Source: Pomphorhynchus laevis (lineage: Eukaryota > Acanthocephala > Palaeacanthocephala > Echinorhynchida > Pomphorhynchidae). Taken from it: a DNA stretch of 64,000 nt. Shown one piece after another: positions 9,509-19,836 of the stretch. The stretch is taken from the NCBI GenBank assembly GCA_012934845.2, contig WNNJ02000725.1:88501-152500 (forward strand). The letters run 5' to 3'. Every line of letters starts with the position of its first letter. The first letter of the stretch is position 1. The notes beneath the pieces were generated by a model. The model was given only the letters and a program-made list of their open reading frames with translations. It ran no database searches and was not told the origin of the DNA. Both the position numbers and the translations under genes were made by a program.

Positions 9509-11968
9509 TCACGGCCTCAGGTCCATAGGGATCTGAGCCCTTCGGCCGCACCAGCGCGCCGCCCTCTGACTGAACCATTCGGGGTCTCTCACACACCTAA
9601 GAGTCCAGTCAAGGCGGACTATGGTTGGTAATCTCGAGATGAGGAGCTTGAGAAACCTTAGTCTTTGTTCTGGGGGACGTCCTCGTGAGAAGAAGACTAA
9701 TCCCGAGATAGCCCAAGTACCCCAGAGGCGCACTTGGGTTATCCCATTCAATGACAGATGCTGGGCCCGTTTCAGAGCCCACCTAGCTTTCTTCAGGATA
9801 CGTTTAAGTCTATCCAGGTCAGCTTTCGCCGACCAATTCACCGTAACGGTGAACCCCAGATATTTTACTCGACTCGTGAAGATGGGGAGTGGTTGATGCT
9901 GCAAAATGGAGGAGAGTGTAGAGAGTGCTAGTCTCTTAAGTTTCTTTTTGGTGGCAGGAATGCCCTTAAAGACAACCACCTGTGATTTAGAGGAGTTTAA
10001 AATAAGATTGGATGGGGACAACTGATCTTTTAATCTTAAAAAGAAACGGCTGATGTCAGAGATTACATCTTTGCACCTGCGTCCAGAGAACAAGGCTGTG
10101 GTATCATCAGCATATACCACTAGATGTTGATCACGTTTAAAATTCTTGAATAATACAATGGATGCAGCAAGATATAAGATAGGAGAAAGTGGTGATCCTT
10201 GAGGTACACCTGTAATAGGGTAGAACTGACGCGCATCAGGGTCGTCTTCATAGTAGAACCGCTTGGTGTACAACAATATCTCCACCCTGTTAACAATTCT
10301 CGCAGGCAACCCGAGGGACCTGAGAGAGGAGATAACGAAGGGAATGGAGATCCGGTCAAATGCAGCTGAAAAATCAAGAAAAACAGCCACAGCAAGCTGA
10401 TGACTATTATCCTGACAAAACTGATGCACTTCACCAATTGCTGAATGGACCGAGCGCCCTTTGACAAACCCATGAAAACTCGGTGGGATCAAATTACGCC
10501 TACATAAATGAACGCGGATTATACGCGCAAGCGCTTTCTCGTAGATGGATATGAGGGCGTTTTGAATCGAGATGGGCCGCAGATCTTTAGGACAAGTGAT
10601 TAATCTCTTTTTAGGTAAAAAAAACTCGACGGCTGATGTTGATTTCCGCTATGTCAGACGGGGAGGCTAATAGCATTGTGATGGCGACCTCCTTTCTCTG
10701 ACTGTATGTCAAAAGCTGACAGACACGAGTGGTGAGTGGCGCGTGGGATTTGGAGGTGCCCGGGAGTGGTCCCCAGGAGTTAAGGATATCTGTAACAGAT
10801 AAGTCCCTACTCCTGAAGTCACACCAAGGCGGGATTGGTTGGGGAGAATGAGTGGCTATATAATTATGTAAGGAAAGTGACTCCTCTAAAACTTTGTCAA
10901 GGCCTATGCTACCAATCCAAACCAAGGCTCTATCCTTCCAGCAAACAAACTTCTCCTTCTTGAATATCTTCCAGAAGGAAGCCTGAGAAGGGTTTTGGTG
11001 AGCAATGCTTGCCCTATTCCTGCTCAGCTGGAGCCTATATCTAGAGCTCCAATATTCATTCGAGAGGATATGTCTGGCGGAAACAGAGAGATTGGGAAGG
11101 TGCAACATTTTAGCTAGGACCTTGAGCTTTGTTGGAGTAGGATTGTATATTCGACCTTTATAGGTAGTCGAAAGGATCGCGGTAGCTTGCGATGAGAGGT
11201 AGGAATTAAATTCGGTCAAACTCTCAATTCCAATTCTGGGGAAGAGTTGGATAGCTGCCTGAAAGAAGGCCACTCTAATAGGATCAAAGTGAAACCTTCT
11301 TCTAAGCAACGTATCGTCCTCTAGCCGCCAGCGAATTAGGTCATGAGAGGTGGTCTGTTGTTGACGCGACTGCTCGGTGCAAATGGGTTTCAACAACCAC
11401 ATCTTATGTAGCAGTAATATGTCGAGGAGAGAATTTGTTGTAGAGCAATGAAAGGTTGGGGAAGGTGGTTTATGAATAAGATAGTCGATCCTTGCTCTGC
11501 GGAGTGCTGCATTAATCCAACGACCAGTTCTGTCGTTGAAGTCACCAAGTAACATGTCATAACCGCTCCCCAATATTTGATCCAGGATGTCACGGTTCTT
11601 GTGAATTTCTCCTGGCCGAATATAGACATTGGCTATGCTTATACGCTTACCGTTCTTACAAAGTGATATAGCTAAACAAGATAGGGCTGGACAAGAGTAG
11701 TTTAATAGGAGGGATGATCTTAAGGAGCTTTTTACTAGGGTTAAAAGACCTTGTGATGAAGAGGAGTGAGGGGGGTTATGTAAGGAGTAAAGTGGGTGTA
11801 TATGTGCTTAGGGATAAATCGAGTAATATCCTGGGGGAGACGGATAGACCGCGTCTCCTGAAGGACTATAACATCTGCATCTCTACCAGATAGAAGGCTA
11901 AGGGCGGAAGCACCTCCCGAATTCCACTGAAGGATATTCAGTGAAAAAGGTCCTTGATTACTTCCCAT
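9509..11968 (-). pseudogene. LINE-K ORF2: endonuclease and reverse transcriptase
   Basis: Starts MGSNQGPFSLNILQWNSGGA, the endonuclease N-terminus, then DVIVLQETRS with the catalytic glutamate. A frameshift near 11745 is followed by GSGYDMLLGDFNDRTGRW (catalytic Asp/Asn). The RT has LRPISIQNALISIYEKALAR, VFLDFSAAFDRI (motif A), GVPQGSPLSPILY (motif B) and VYADDTTALF (motif C), all catalytic Asp present. The RT C-terminal region ends at 9509. Frameshifts near 11745, 11580 and 10617 split it into three open pieces. No RNase H domain is apparent. Family: Jockey/I-like non-LTR retrotransposon; Jockey favoured by the lack of RNase H. Confidence 0.8.
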
Positions 11969-12002
11969 TGCGTAAGTGTTACCGAAGTGGGACGCCCTCC
12001 AC

Positions 12003-13207
12003 CTAGTCGCAACTAGAGGCGGAAAAGTCGCCTTTACCGCTTCCCGTCACGACAAATGGAGTCGCTTGCCCACGGGCGATATCTTCATTTCCCTCGTTAG
12101 CCATAGCCCAGATCGAATCCTTCCGAGCAAGCTTTAGAGCGGCTATGCTTAGCGCTGACCCGTTTCGTTTCTTAGATTTTGGTGGCTTCTTAATATTGTT
12201 GGTCTTCCCAGAAGGAGGAGAACGGAAGGATTCCGCTAATTGACCCACCAATTTTTGGACCAATTTTTCAAGTTAAATCATTGATGCTTGATGCTGCATT
12301 TCAATAAGTTTAAGAATTTCTGTGTCCGGCATCCTGTCGTCATTCTTGTTAGACGAGACAGCTTCCACAAAGCTAGTCGGTTTTGCTGTTCCACCCATGT
12401 GTCTCTTTTGGTACGCCTTAAAGATTTTACATTTTTTTGACCATGCGGGGTGCTCACCACCGCAGTTTGCGCAAAATGGCTTACTTTCGCACTTCTCAGG
12501 ATGTATAGCAGTTGTACCACACACGCCGCACTTATGTGGTAAAGAACATCCAGTGGACCAATGCCCCCACTGATGACAATTGTTGCAGTGAGGGTACGTT
12601 AGTGAGTCGGTTTCGATTATTGAAAATCTCAAATTATACCCCATAAAAGGATTGCATGTTGAAATCGATAGTTTTAGAGCTTCATCAACCGGTGCATTGC
12701 AGAACGCTACGGGAATGGGGAAGCCTTTAATCCCTTTTATAAAGCGCACGTTAGAGATTTTGTAATCAGTTTCTAGGGCTGATATATCTTCTTCTGAAAT
12801 GTATGTGGGCATATTATTTATCTTTATTGTTGCCAGGATTGGTTTGGAAGCAATTATACCTTGTTCCGAATGCTCTTTTTTAAAGTAGTCTACGTACGAC
12901 ATTGCGAGATCAGGAGTGCAGAATGAGATTTTAATCTCAGATTCATAATATTTAATCGCATTGAACAATATCCTTTTTTAAATCGATCGGCAAAGCCTCT
13001 TATAAAAACATTGAACATTTTCTGCTTTTCCAGAGGCACCAAAAGTCTGATAATCACCAGGTTGGATAATTTTGGTACCGGGGGAAGTTCACCCTCCGGA
13101 ATATATTCAAGAGAACCTAAATCTCCACTTACCTCGTTTATTGCATTGGCAGGAAAATTAGTTTTCATTGAGTTCTTTGAACGCTCCGACATGCTAAATT
13201 TACTCAT
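12003..13207 (-). pseudogene. LINE-K ORF1, gag-like with three CCHC knuckles
   Basis: Nucleic-acid-binding protein of the Jockey superfamily. An N-terminal piece (MSKFSMSERSKNSMKTNF onward) shifts frame near 12950-12890 and continues as IKISFCTPDLAMSYVDYF and VRFIKGIKGFPIPVAF, an RRM-like stretch. Three zinc knuckles follow: C-x2-C-x4-H-x4-C (CNNCHQWGHWSTGC), C-x2-C-x5-H-x3-C (CGVCGTTAIHPEKC) and C-x2-C-x3-H-x6-C (CANCGGEHPAWSKKC). A stop at about 12271-12273 cuts off a basic C-terminal tail that resumes in the same frame (LVGQLAESFRSPPSGK). Thirty-four bases separate its end from the ORF2 start. Confidence 0.8.
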
Positions 13208-13218
13208 TTTTTGAAACT

Positions 13219-13231
13219 AAACAACAGTGAA
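13219..13231. repeat. Target-site duplication of LINE-K, right copy
   Basis: AAACAACAGTGAA, identical to 9367-9379, immediately upstream of the LINE-K 5' end on the minus strand. Confidence 0.85.
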
Positions 13232-13689
13232 AGCAGCTGGTAATCGCTAACAACAGCAGCATCTGCCCAAAGCAAATGGCGGTGATCGTTTTAAACTTTT
13301 TTATATAATCATTAAAAAACATTGTAATTTTCTGAAGATGCTAACAGTGGTTAGCGAACTATCAAATAAAATTTTCCTTCTTTATTTGATCCAGCTCAAA
13401 TAATTCTTAATAATTGGCATGGGATTCTTATATAAAGACTTGAACATTTGAATTAATTGTTTGATTCATAAAAGTTTGCTATATTTTAAATCTCTTTGTA
13501 CAACAAGCTTTTGTTTTTGAACAAAATCGTGTTCAAAGACAAGCAGATAACGGCGTATCATTAAGTGCATACACAAACATTTTAAATTTGATTATAAAGT
13601 AATTTCTGACTGGAAATGGCTTTCGAAATTCAACTATTTAAAATATCTCTATATTTTTTAATATTACAATATAAAGCTCATATTTTAGC

Positions 13690-13775
13690 TCATATTCTTC
13701 AGAATTTTCTAAAGATGCTAACATAATCGAAAACCATTTCTTCTTTCTTTGATCCAGCTCCAATAATTATTTAAA
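13690..13775. mobile_element. MITE-T copy (c), one end only
   Basis: TTTTCTAAAGATGCTAACAT followed by CTTTGATCCAGCTCCAATAA, matching the right end of MITE-T copies at 13.35-13.42 and 54.04-54.11 kb. No partner end is seen nearby. Confidence 0.55.
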
Positions 13776-13916
13776 AGAAAAATGGATCATCAAAATCAAA
13801 TAATTACAATAATTGCTTTGTAAGTAATTCGGCGAATAATAAAACTATACCTTTATATTACGACAAACAAATGTTTTTTATTAAATATTAATAATAATTG
13901 TAACTGCAATACCGCA

Positions 13917-14509
13917 GGTGTAGTGTATCTAATACAGTGTACATGTGGACTGCAATACAAAAAGGAAAAACATATCAAATGTTAAATACTAGGTTTAGGC
14001 AACACATATATAATATACAGCATAATAGTCAAACTATATTTTATAAACATATGAGATTAATAGGACATGATATTAAAAACTGTAAATTATTTATTTTAGA
14101 ACATATTATCGAAGAAAACATTTCAATATTAAATCAAAAACTATTAGAAAAAGAAGATTTTTGGATTAAAACGCTTAATTCCATATACCCATTAGAATTG
14201 AATGACATGGTACAAGGAATTGGCAGAAGTTGTATAGTACATAATATACAACTATATTATAATAATCCGGTTAAACGCAAACCAAGAAGTCATGGTGATA
14301 AAAGGAATAGGAAAAATAGAGTCAAAAATATTAAAAAAGATATGTATATAAATGAACAATTAGAAATATTAAAGCAACTTTTAAGAGATAATAGGCTAAA
14401 AGATCTTTATGTAAATATAAGAAGTTTTTCTAAAGATATCATATGTTCAATAAATCAAAAACTAATTAACGACTATGATAGGCTAAGTTGTATAATAGAC
14501 AGTTATTAA
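13917..14509 (+). pseudogene. Naiad PLE N-terminal GIY-YIG endonuclease
   Basis: GVVYLIQCTCGLQY is the GIY core with Cys residues. After a one-base shift near 13,960 the frame continues GKTYQMLNTRFRQH, holding the YIG-side Lys, the catalytic-type Arg and a His. Further on, EKEDFWIKTLNSIYPLELND matches the conserved E-x-x-W-I-x-x-L box that closes PLE endonucleases. A Lys/Arg-rich linker follows (KRKPRSHGDKRNRKNRVKNI) and a stop ends the frame at 14,509. The endonuclease would nick target DNA to prime reverse transcription. The frame from about 13,937 is open to the stop; no upstream ATG in frame is evident. Confidence 0.7.
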
Positions 14510-14914
14510 AATACAAAATACTATAATCGTACAATAAATGTTAATAATAACAATAGAAAATATACATTAACCATAAACTTCATTAATAAATGTATAGATA
14601 ACATAAATATAGCCGGTTTTTTAAATAATTCTAAAAGTAAAGAAATAATAGGATCAGATTTAAGTAAATATATTCCTAATCTAGGAATATATTGTACTCA
14701 TAATCTAGAATTAATTGAAAATTGTGAATTAAGAAAGCTGCTATCAAAAGGGTATAAATATAGATTAAATAATAACAACGACAAAAATAAAATTTACAAT
14801 TCGTTATATAATAACTTAAATGATTACTTTAGTAAGCTGATTAATAGTGAAAGCTCGAATATATCTAAGATAAAAATTTGGAAAGATTATATATTTGATA
14901 AAATTAAAAATAAA

Positions 14915-16312
14915 ATGAAAATAACAAACAATTATAAAAGGAAAGATAAAATTAATAAAGATATGTATAAAGAACTTACTAAATTAAAGGATAACTATAT
15001 AATAACAACTATTGATAAAGCTAGTAATAACTTTGTCTTCATATGCAAAAAGCTTTATTATGATATACTAATGAAAGAGGTTAATTCTAATGATTTAAAT
15101 GTAAATCCAACATATGAACGTAGTGAGTTGAGTTTAGAAACAATTATTACAAGTCACTGTTCTATAATGGATAAAAAGGGTATAAAGGTTGAATTAGATA
15201 ATAAAACTATACCTATATTATATTGGAATCCAAAATTACATAAAAATCCAATAAAACCTAGGTTCATATGTAGTGCGTTTAAATGTACATTAAAACCACT
15301 TTCTGTCTATATGAATAAAATACTTAAAGTAATTAAAGCACACTTTAAAAAATATTGCAAGGTAATCGAAATTAATACTGGTATAAAACACTATTTCAGT
15401 ATTAATTCTACAAAAGAATTTTTAGAACAGACAAAAGGAATAAATTTTCAAAATATAAATACATACGATTTTAGTACGCTTTATACAAATCTAGATTTAG
15501 TAGATATTAAAGAAGCGTTAGTAAAATTAATTAATCTTATATTCGGAAAAAGATATACATATATATGTTATAATAATTATAACGCCTATCTAACAAAAAT
15601 TAAACCATCAAGTAAATATAAATATATGGATAAAATTGAATTAATAGAATCCTTAAATATTTTGATAAATCAAAATTATTTAAAAGTAGGGACATCTATA
15701 TTTAGACAAGTAAAAGGTGTTCCAATGGGTGGTAATAGTAGCCCAATTATAGCTGACTTGTTTTTAAGCTTTATAGAATATGAATTTGTTCATAACTGTG
15801 TAAAAACTAAATCTAAACAATATAAATATATGAAATATATGTTTCGATACATTGATGATATATGTGTATTTAATTCTAATAATTTTTATTCAATTAGTGA
15901 GCACATTTATCCAGAAAGCCTTATTCTTAACAAAACCAATATTAATGATAAAGAAGGTGTATATCTAGATATGAACATTAAATTAACATTAACTAAAACT
16001 ACTATTAATTTATATCGTAAAGATGACATATTTAAATTTACAAGAAACATATTTTTGCATGAGCATTCATGCATACCATATAATATAAAATATAATACAT
16101 TAAATAATGAAATTTTAAGAATTGCAACAATATGTAATGATATTGGCTTTCTTCAAAATCATTTAAATAATTTAATAGATACATATTTTAAACTAGGTTA
16201 CTATAAAAATAACATCAAGCAGAAAATAGTAAAATATATAAATCAACACAATAATATAAAGAATAAATTTAAACTCTTAAGTGGCAAATTTTTATGGATG
16301 AATAATAAATAA
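14915..16312 (+). CDS. Naiad PLE reverse transcriptase, open frame of 465 residues
   Basis: RT of the Penelope group, related to telomerase RT. Visible blocks: DNYIITTIDKASNNFVFICK; IPILYWNPKLHKNP and KPRFICSAF (fingers); INTYDFSTLYTNLDL (motif A with catalytic Asp); VKGVPMGGNSSPIIADLF (motif B); FRYIDDICVFNSN (motif C with the Asp pair); and a thumb region ending SGKFLWMNNK. All catalytic residues are present. The ATG at 14,915 is internal to the original single-ORF protein, whose upstream part is frameshifted, so this frame alone is probably not translated as an active element. Strongly A-rich codon use, like the rest of the element. Confidence 0.75.
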   Translation: MKITNNYKRKDKINKDMYKELTKLKDNYIITTIDKASNNFVFICKKLYYDILMKEVNSNDLNVNPTYERSELSLETIITSHCSIMDKKGIKVELDNKTIPILYWNPKLHKNPIKPRFICSAFKCTLKPLSVYMNKILKVIKAHFKKYCKVIEINTGIKHYFSINSTKEFLEQTKGINFQNINTYDFSTLYTNLDLVDIKEALVKLINLIFGKRYTYICYNNYNAYLTKIKPSSKYKYMDKIELIESLNILINQNYLKVGTSIFRQVKGVPMGGNSSPIIADLFLSFIEYEFVHNCVKTKSKQYKYMKYMFRYIDDICVFNSNNFYSISEHIYPESLILNKTNINDKEGVYLDMNIKLTLTKTTINLYRKDDIFKFTRNIFLHEHSCIPYNIKYNTLNNEILRIATICNDIGFLQNHLNNLIDTYFKLGYYKNNIKQKIVKYINQHNNIKNKFKLLSGKFLWMNNK

Positions 16313-16374
16313 TATACTTTGCATTAGAATAAGATACTAGATAGTTATTTCAGAGGAAATACATCATTAGCATG

Positions 16375-16480
16375 TATTTGGCCCCGCTGCTATGTTGGGT
16401 AGAGGAGTTAGGGGCCGAAACCTGATAGCATAGCAGTTCCTCCTGATGACCTCTAATTCTTATTCTGATACAACGTCTGT
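16375..16480 (+). promoter_or_regulatory. Structured Naiad 3' UTR motif
   Basis: GGCCCC pairs with GGGGCC about 30 bases on, and CTGCTATG pairs with CATAGCAG. The motifs GGGGCCGAAACCTGAT and CTCCTGATGACCTCTAA are conserved in the second copy at about 3430-3520 (minus strand). Function unknown; possibly an RNA structure for RT recognition. Confidence 0.45.
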
Positions 16481-16684
16481 TATTTATTAGTCAATTCATA
16501 AAAATGACTTTTTAAATTTCATTTTTTTAACTTGATTTAAAATTATAGAAAATCTAAAAACAATTATTAATTTTATTATTTAATTATTAAATTTTGATTT
16601 AGCATTATTATGTTTTGTTTATTTTATAATTATATTAAATACGTAGACTCATTTAGCTGATTTAATTCCTTTACTGAAGCCGTG

Positions 16685-16866
16685 TTGAGTCGTGAGAATT
16701 TATTGAAACTGCGAATAAGATGTAATGTGCTTACTAACGATGTCTTCATGATTTTACTAATATTACTTGTTAAACTAGCAGGCCTATAGTTTGCATGATT
16801 CAAACGATTGCCCTTCTAATAAATTGATGCCATAATATATTCCAATCCACTGGTATTCTCTATCTA
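16685..16866 (-). pseudogene. LINE RT fragment (fingers motif)
   Basis: On the minus strand from about 16,850 the sequence reads IPVDWNILW, then after one shift KGNRLNHANYRPASLTS and NISKIMK. The pattern K-G-x-x-x-x-x-x-N-Y-R-P-x-S-L-T-S is the first RT block of CR1/Jockey-like LINEs. Both sides are lost. It abuts the 3' UTR of the Naiad copy. Confidence 0.5.
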
Positions 16867-16879
16867 AAGACTTTGGAAC

Positions 16880-17235
16880 AAAGCTGCGAGAAGGTAACTA
16901 AGTTGATAACTATAAAGATGTTTGTCCGACGTGTTGCTTATTGCAAGTGCTGCATGTTCCAATGTATACACAAGCGTTTGCTTTGCAATTATATAAGCCA
17001 CGTACAGCACTCTTCCCTTTCGTTGCGGTTGCATCATACTATTTCGTTGTCTGCATGACCTCGCATGTCACGCAGCGTTTATCCCTATATGGTCGACATC
17101 CTTGTATAGACTTTTTGCATCTTAATTTTAATCTCACAAATAAGTGCTGTAATGTTGTCGAAATTTTAAACCACCCAGTTGGTATATCTGCTAAATTTTT
17201 TGCCCATAGATCTTTTATTGCTTTTTAAAAACTTT
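16880..17235 (-). pseudogene. PLE C-terminal endonuclease fragment with Cys-rich box
   Basis: Minus strand: KSIQGCRPYRDKRCVTCEVM, a stop, then GLYNCKANACVYIGTCSTCN and KQHVGQ. The C-rich box followed by a VYIGTC...QHVGQ GIY-YIG start is the classic linker and endonuclease of canonical PLEs. It differs from both the Naiad and the 7-9 kb PLE copies, so it is another PLE lineage or subfamily. Short, with a stop inside. Confidence 0.55.
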
Positions 17236-17276
17236 AAAAATGTGGGTGATAATCTAAAACAAAATTAGATTTCTTA

Positions 17277-17600
17277 TTAGGCTGCCTCGATTGCGCTAGA
17301 CATTGCTGTCTTTGTTGACGTCGTATGCAATTAATTTGTTTGTAAATTTATCGGAGTCCCAACCGACATATATCCACTAAAATAGTTGTCATCCGCTCAC
17401 TATCAAACGGACAATGATTTTTAGTGAATCTTTAAGGCTACGACGAGCATGCACTGGCGATCAACAGTTCGAAAAGCATGTATCAGAAATTACTAAAATT
17501 CTTTGAAGCGAAGATACCGAAACGATTTCATTTACAAACAAATTAATTGCATACGACGTCAACAAAGACAGCAATGTCTATCGCAATCGAGGCAGCCTAA
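17277..17600. mobile_element. Mariner-like MITE, 324 bp
   Basis: Terminal inverted repeats of about 71 bases (17277-17347 and 17530-17600), starting TTAGGCTGCCTCGATTGCG, with about one mismatch. TA dinucleotides flank both ends (17275-17276, 17601-17602). A TA target duplication and a TTAGG start suit Tc1/mariner elements. The core has no transposase frame, so it is non-autonomous. The strong match of the two arms suggests a fairly young copy. Confidence 0.8.
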
Positions 17601-17609
17601 TACGGGATT

Positions 17610-18450
17610 TGGGGAGAAGAGGAATCAGAGGGTTCAACATTGGAGATAATAATGCGCATATCGCAAGAAGGAAATCGCTTACGTGGAAATTAATGAGAAA
17701 CGGGAGTAGTCGAGATACGGTTAAATACTCAGGGATCATTAGGAGCAGATGCAGATAAGTGTATAAACGAGTGCATCGGGGTAGAATGATAGGTATATCC
17801 AGGTGACAAATATATATGAACGAGGTCGGAAGATGAGAGATTATAAATTCGCCGTGAGGGTGATAACACAACGACATCGGGAATGCTTGAAGCTAGATGG
17901 GCAGATCGAGATAAAGCATGTTGCTTGTTACTTAAGTGGTGATAGCAATACGGAGAATCGGAATATTTTATTGCACAGCACTCCAACGGTATAATTTAAA
18001 CAGAAACATTCGATACTAACATCGAAGGACTGATAGTCATATCAATATCTGGCTCTTGTAAATCATCGCAATTGGAATGTGCAAAAACTGGAATAACTAA
18101 ATTGTTGTTTATCTTATCTGAGTATTCTGCACTCAAAAGCGTCATGTGGTTGATGTTCATCTCTGCATCTTATATAGTCATAGCACTTAACAGTTTTGGC
18201 AGCATGGACTACAGTATCTCCTACATCTTGGACAACTGTTTTTCTTCTAATTAACTTAGCGCTGCGATACCTGTACGTAAATTCTTTATCTGCACGTTTT
18301 TCAGTTGTAGATAAAATGCAAATTATTGTCCAGGCATTACATCCTATTCCATGGTAGTTTACTTGTAAAGTGGCAAAAGTTTGGACTTTTGTGGCTTTTG
18401 GAGCTGGGATTCTTGCAGTCTTGCGTATTTTTGACATAAGAAGTGGTTGC
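17610..18450 (-). pseudogene. ORF1 remnant of a LINE-A/D-group element
   Basis: Minus strand from about 18,440: SKIRKTARIPAPK, then LQVNYHGIGCNAWTIICI, which lines up with the zinc finger of LINE-D (FEVGCDSKDCDVWTLVRV) with two of its cysteines replaced. A Ser/Pro-rich spacer follows. Near 17,690-17,610 PRKRFPSCDMRIIISNVEPS lines up with the start of the RRM-like block (RKRFPSRDRCVIVTNITPS in LINE-A2). Stops and shifts throughout. The mariner-like MITE lies just beyond its C-terminal side. Confidence 0.6.
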
Positions 18451-18493
18451 TTTAACCCTTCTGCACGGAGCAATCGCGGCAACATCTGTCCAC

Positions 18494-19115
18494 CTCTCAT
18501 GACCTGATTCGTTGGCGGATAGAGGAGGATTCGCTACTTCGGAGAAGATTACACTTTGACCCCATCAGAGTGGCTTTCTTCCAGGCAGCTATCAAACGCT
18601 TCCCCCGAATTGACAATGAGAGTTTAACCAAATTTAATTCCTATCTCTCTTCGCAAGCCACCGCGATTTTATCGACTACCTATAAAGGTCGCATTTTTAG
18701 TCCCACTCCGACAAAACTCAAGGCTCTAGCTAAACTATTGCATCTCCCTGGGCTATCTTGGGATTAGTCTTCTTCTCTAGAGGACGTCCCCCAGAGCAAA
18801 GACTAAGGTTTCTTAAGCTCCTCTTCTCCCGCTTACCCAACATTGTTAGCGCCGAATGGACTCTTCGGGGGCTGAAAGACCCCGGGTGGTTTAGTCGGAA
18901 AGCAACGTGCTGGATCGGTTGGAGGGCTCAGATCCCTTTGGATTTGGGGTCCGCCATGAATGGTTGAAGAAGATATAAGAGATTCAACAATGAACTTCGG
19001 GCCAAAGTCCGTTGAAAGTTTTGGTGACTTTATTTATTACTTATCTGACTCTATTGTCTCTTTTTAATTACAGCTTGTATTTTCTTTAATAAAATCTTTA
19101 TTATTATTCAAATTT
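18494..19115 (+). mobile_element. LINE-K' , 5'-truncated and internally deleted
   Basis: Begins with sequence matching LINE-K ORF2 after the endonuclease (HFDPIRVAFFQAA at LINE-K; FFQAAIKRFPRIDNESLTKF here), runs to KALAKLLHLP near 18,745, then jumps to the C-terminal end (GLVFFSRGRPPEQRLRFLKL). The complete RT core, about 1.4 kb in LINE-K, is deleted. It continues through the 3' UTR to a tail ending AATAAAATCTTTATTATTATT near 19,110. Same family as LINE-K but a different 3' tail. Confidence 0.75.
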
Positions 19116-19787
19116 ATACACCGCTTTTGCGCCACGATCCGCTTTGTAACATAAATTGATGTCAAGAAAAACTCAAATCGGTGCGGTGCGCATTCGGAAA
19201 ATGTATCTTACCGGATTATCAAGACGATGAATTGTTACCAAACTACAGAAGGGGCGTTTAGTGCTTAAAGTGAGGATAATGATTGCATATTTAGACAACT
19301 TGACATGAGATATAAAGACCATAAACCCGTTTCAAGAAACGACATAATAGCAGTTCATTATGCAGCTCTTTTTAGCAAATTATGAAACTATAACAGTAAT
19401 TAAGAACAATTGATCACAGTGCTGAATAACAGTCGGAATAATTCAATTTTCAATTTACTAAAACCTTCAGTAACCGGAAACTTTCAATAAGCGGAAATGA
19501 GTGTTACTCTAGCACATTTTGACTCATTATTTTCTAGTGCATTGGTTATCTGAAAAGACGACACCAAAATCCCGATATTCACGTACGATTGAAATTGGCT
19601 GCGAGTTTATCAAATATGTAGTATTCACATATGTAGTCTTCATATGTAGTCTTGACATACACTAACGTTTTAGACTGCCGTATTAAAGGAAACTCATTGA
19701 CATATAAATTAATCAAAGCCGGTTCCAATATGGATAAATGTGATGTACAACAACATATAAGAGTCCAATCTGACAAGGTTCTATTAG
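19116..19787. other. No gene recognised
   Basis: Mixed-composition DNA between LINE-K' and LINE-J. The open stretch at 19,652-19,951 has no recognisable motif and runs through two palindromes. I see nothing I can name. Confidence 0.5.
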
Positions 19788-19836
19788 TAAGAACTGTCGC
19801 AGTTCTTATATTCGTCGACTGCCGCAGTCGACGAAT
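19788..19836. repeat. Two adjacent perfect palindromes
   Basis: First: TAAGAACTG, loop TCG, CAGTTCTTA (19788-19808). Second: ATTCGTCGACTGC, one-base loop C, GCAGTCGACGAAT (19810-19836). One base separates them. Both stems are perfect. Confidence 0.85.

Larger units (their letters stand above)
9380..13218 (-). mobile_element. LINE-K, near full-length Jockey-superfamily LINE
   Basis: About 3.84 kb between identical 13-base target duplications. The minus-strand order is ORF1 (13207-12003), ORF2 (11968-9509), then a short 3' UTR ending in a repeated TTAC tail (GTAAGTAAG on the plus strand at 9380). ORF1 is gag-like with three zinc knuckles; ORF2 has endonuclease and RT. It carries at least one stop in ORF1 and several frameshifts in ORF2, so it is inactive, but its clean ends and duplication suggest a fairly recent insertion. 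Confidence 0.85.
9237..13425. mobile_element. MITE-T copy (b), split by LINE-K
   Basis: A short terminal-inverted-repeat transposon of about 333 bases, present in two halves (9237-9379 and 13219-about 13410). Outer ends read AATTATTGTAGCTGGATCAAA on the left and the complementary TTTGATCCAGCTCAAATAATT on the right. Inside each end is a paired GCTAACHACTGTTAGC-like block. No transposase frame. LINE-K sits in the middle with a 13-base target duplication. Non-autonomous DNA element; superfamily not determined. Confidence 0.75.
13895..16672 (+). mobile_element. Naiad-type PLE, best copy (GIY-YIG endonuclease, then RT)
   Basis: A Penelope-like element with permuted order: GIY-YIG endonuclease at 13.9-14.25 kb, a basic linker, then an RT at 14.9-16.3 kb and a structured 3' UTR to about 16.67 kb. 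Canonical PLEs have the endonuclease after the RT; the N-terminal arrangement with a CxC linker defines the Naiad group of invertebrate PLEs. There is a frameshift in the endonuclease near 13,960, a stop at 14,507-14,509, and a deletion of about 45 codons near 14,680 that removes the CxC segment. The RT itself is fully open. Confidence 0.8.
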
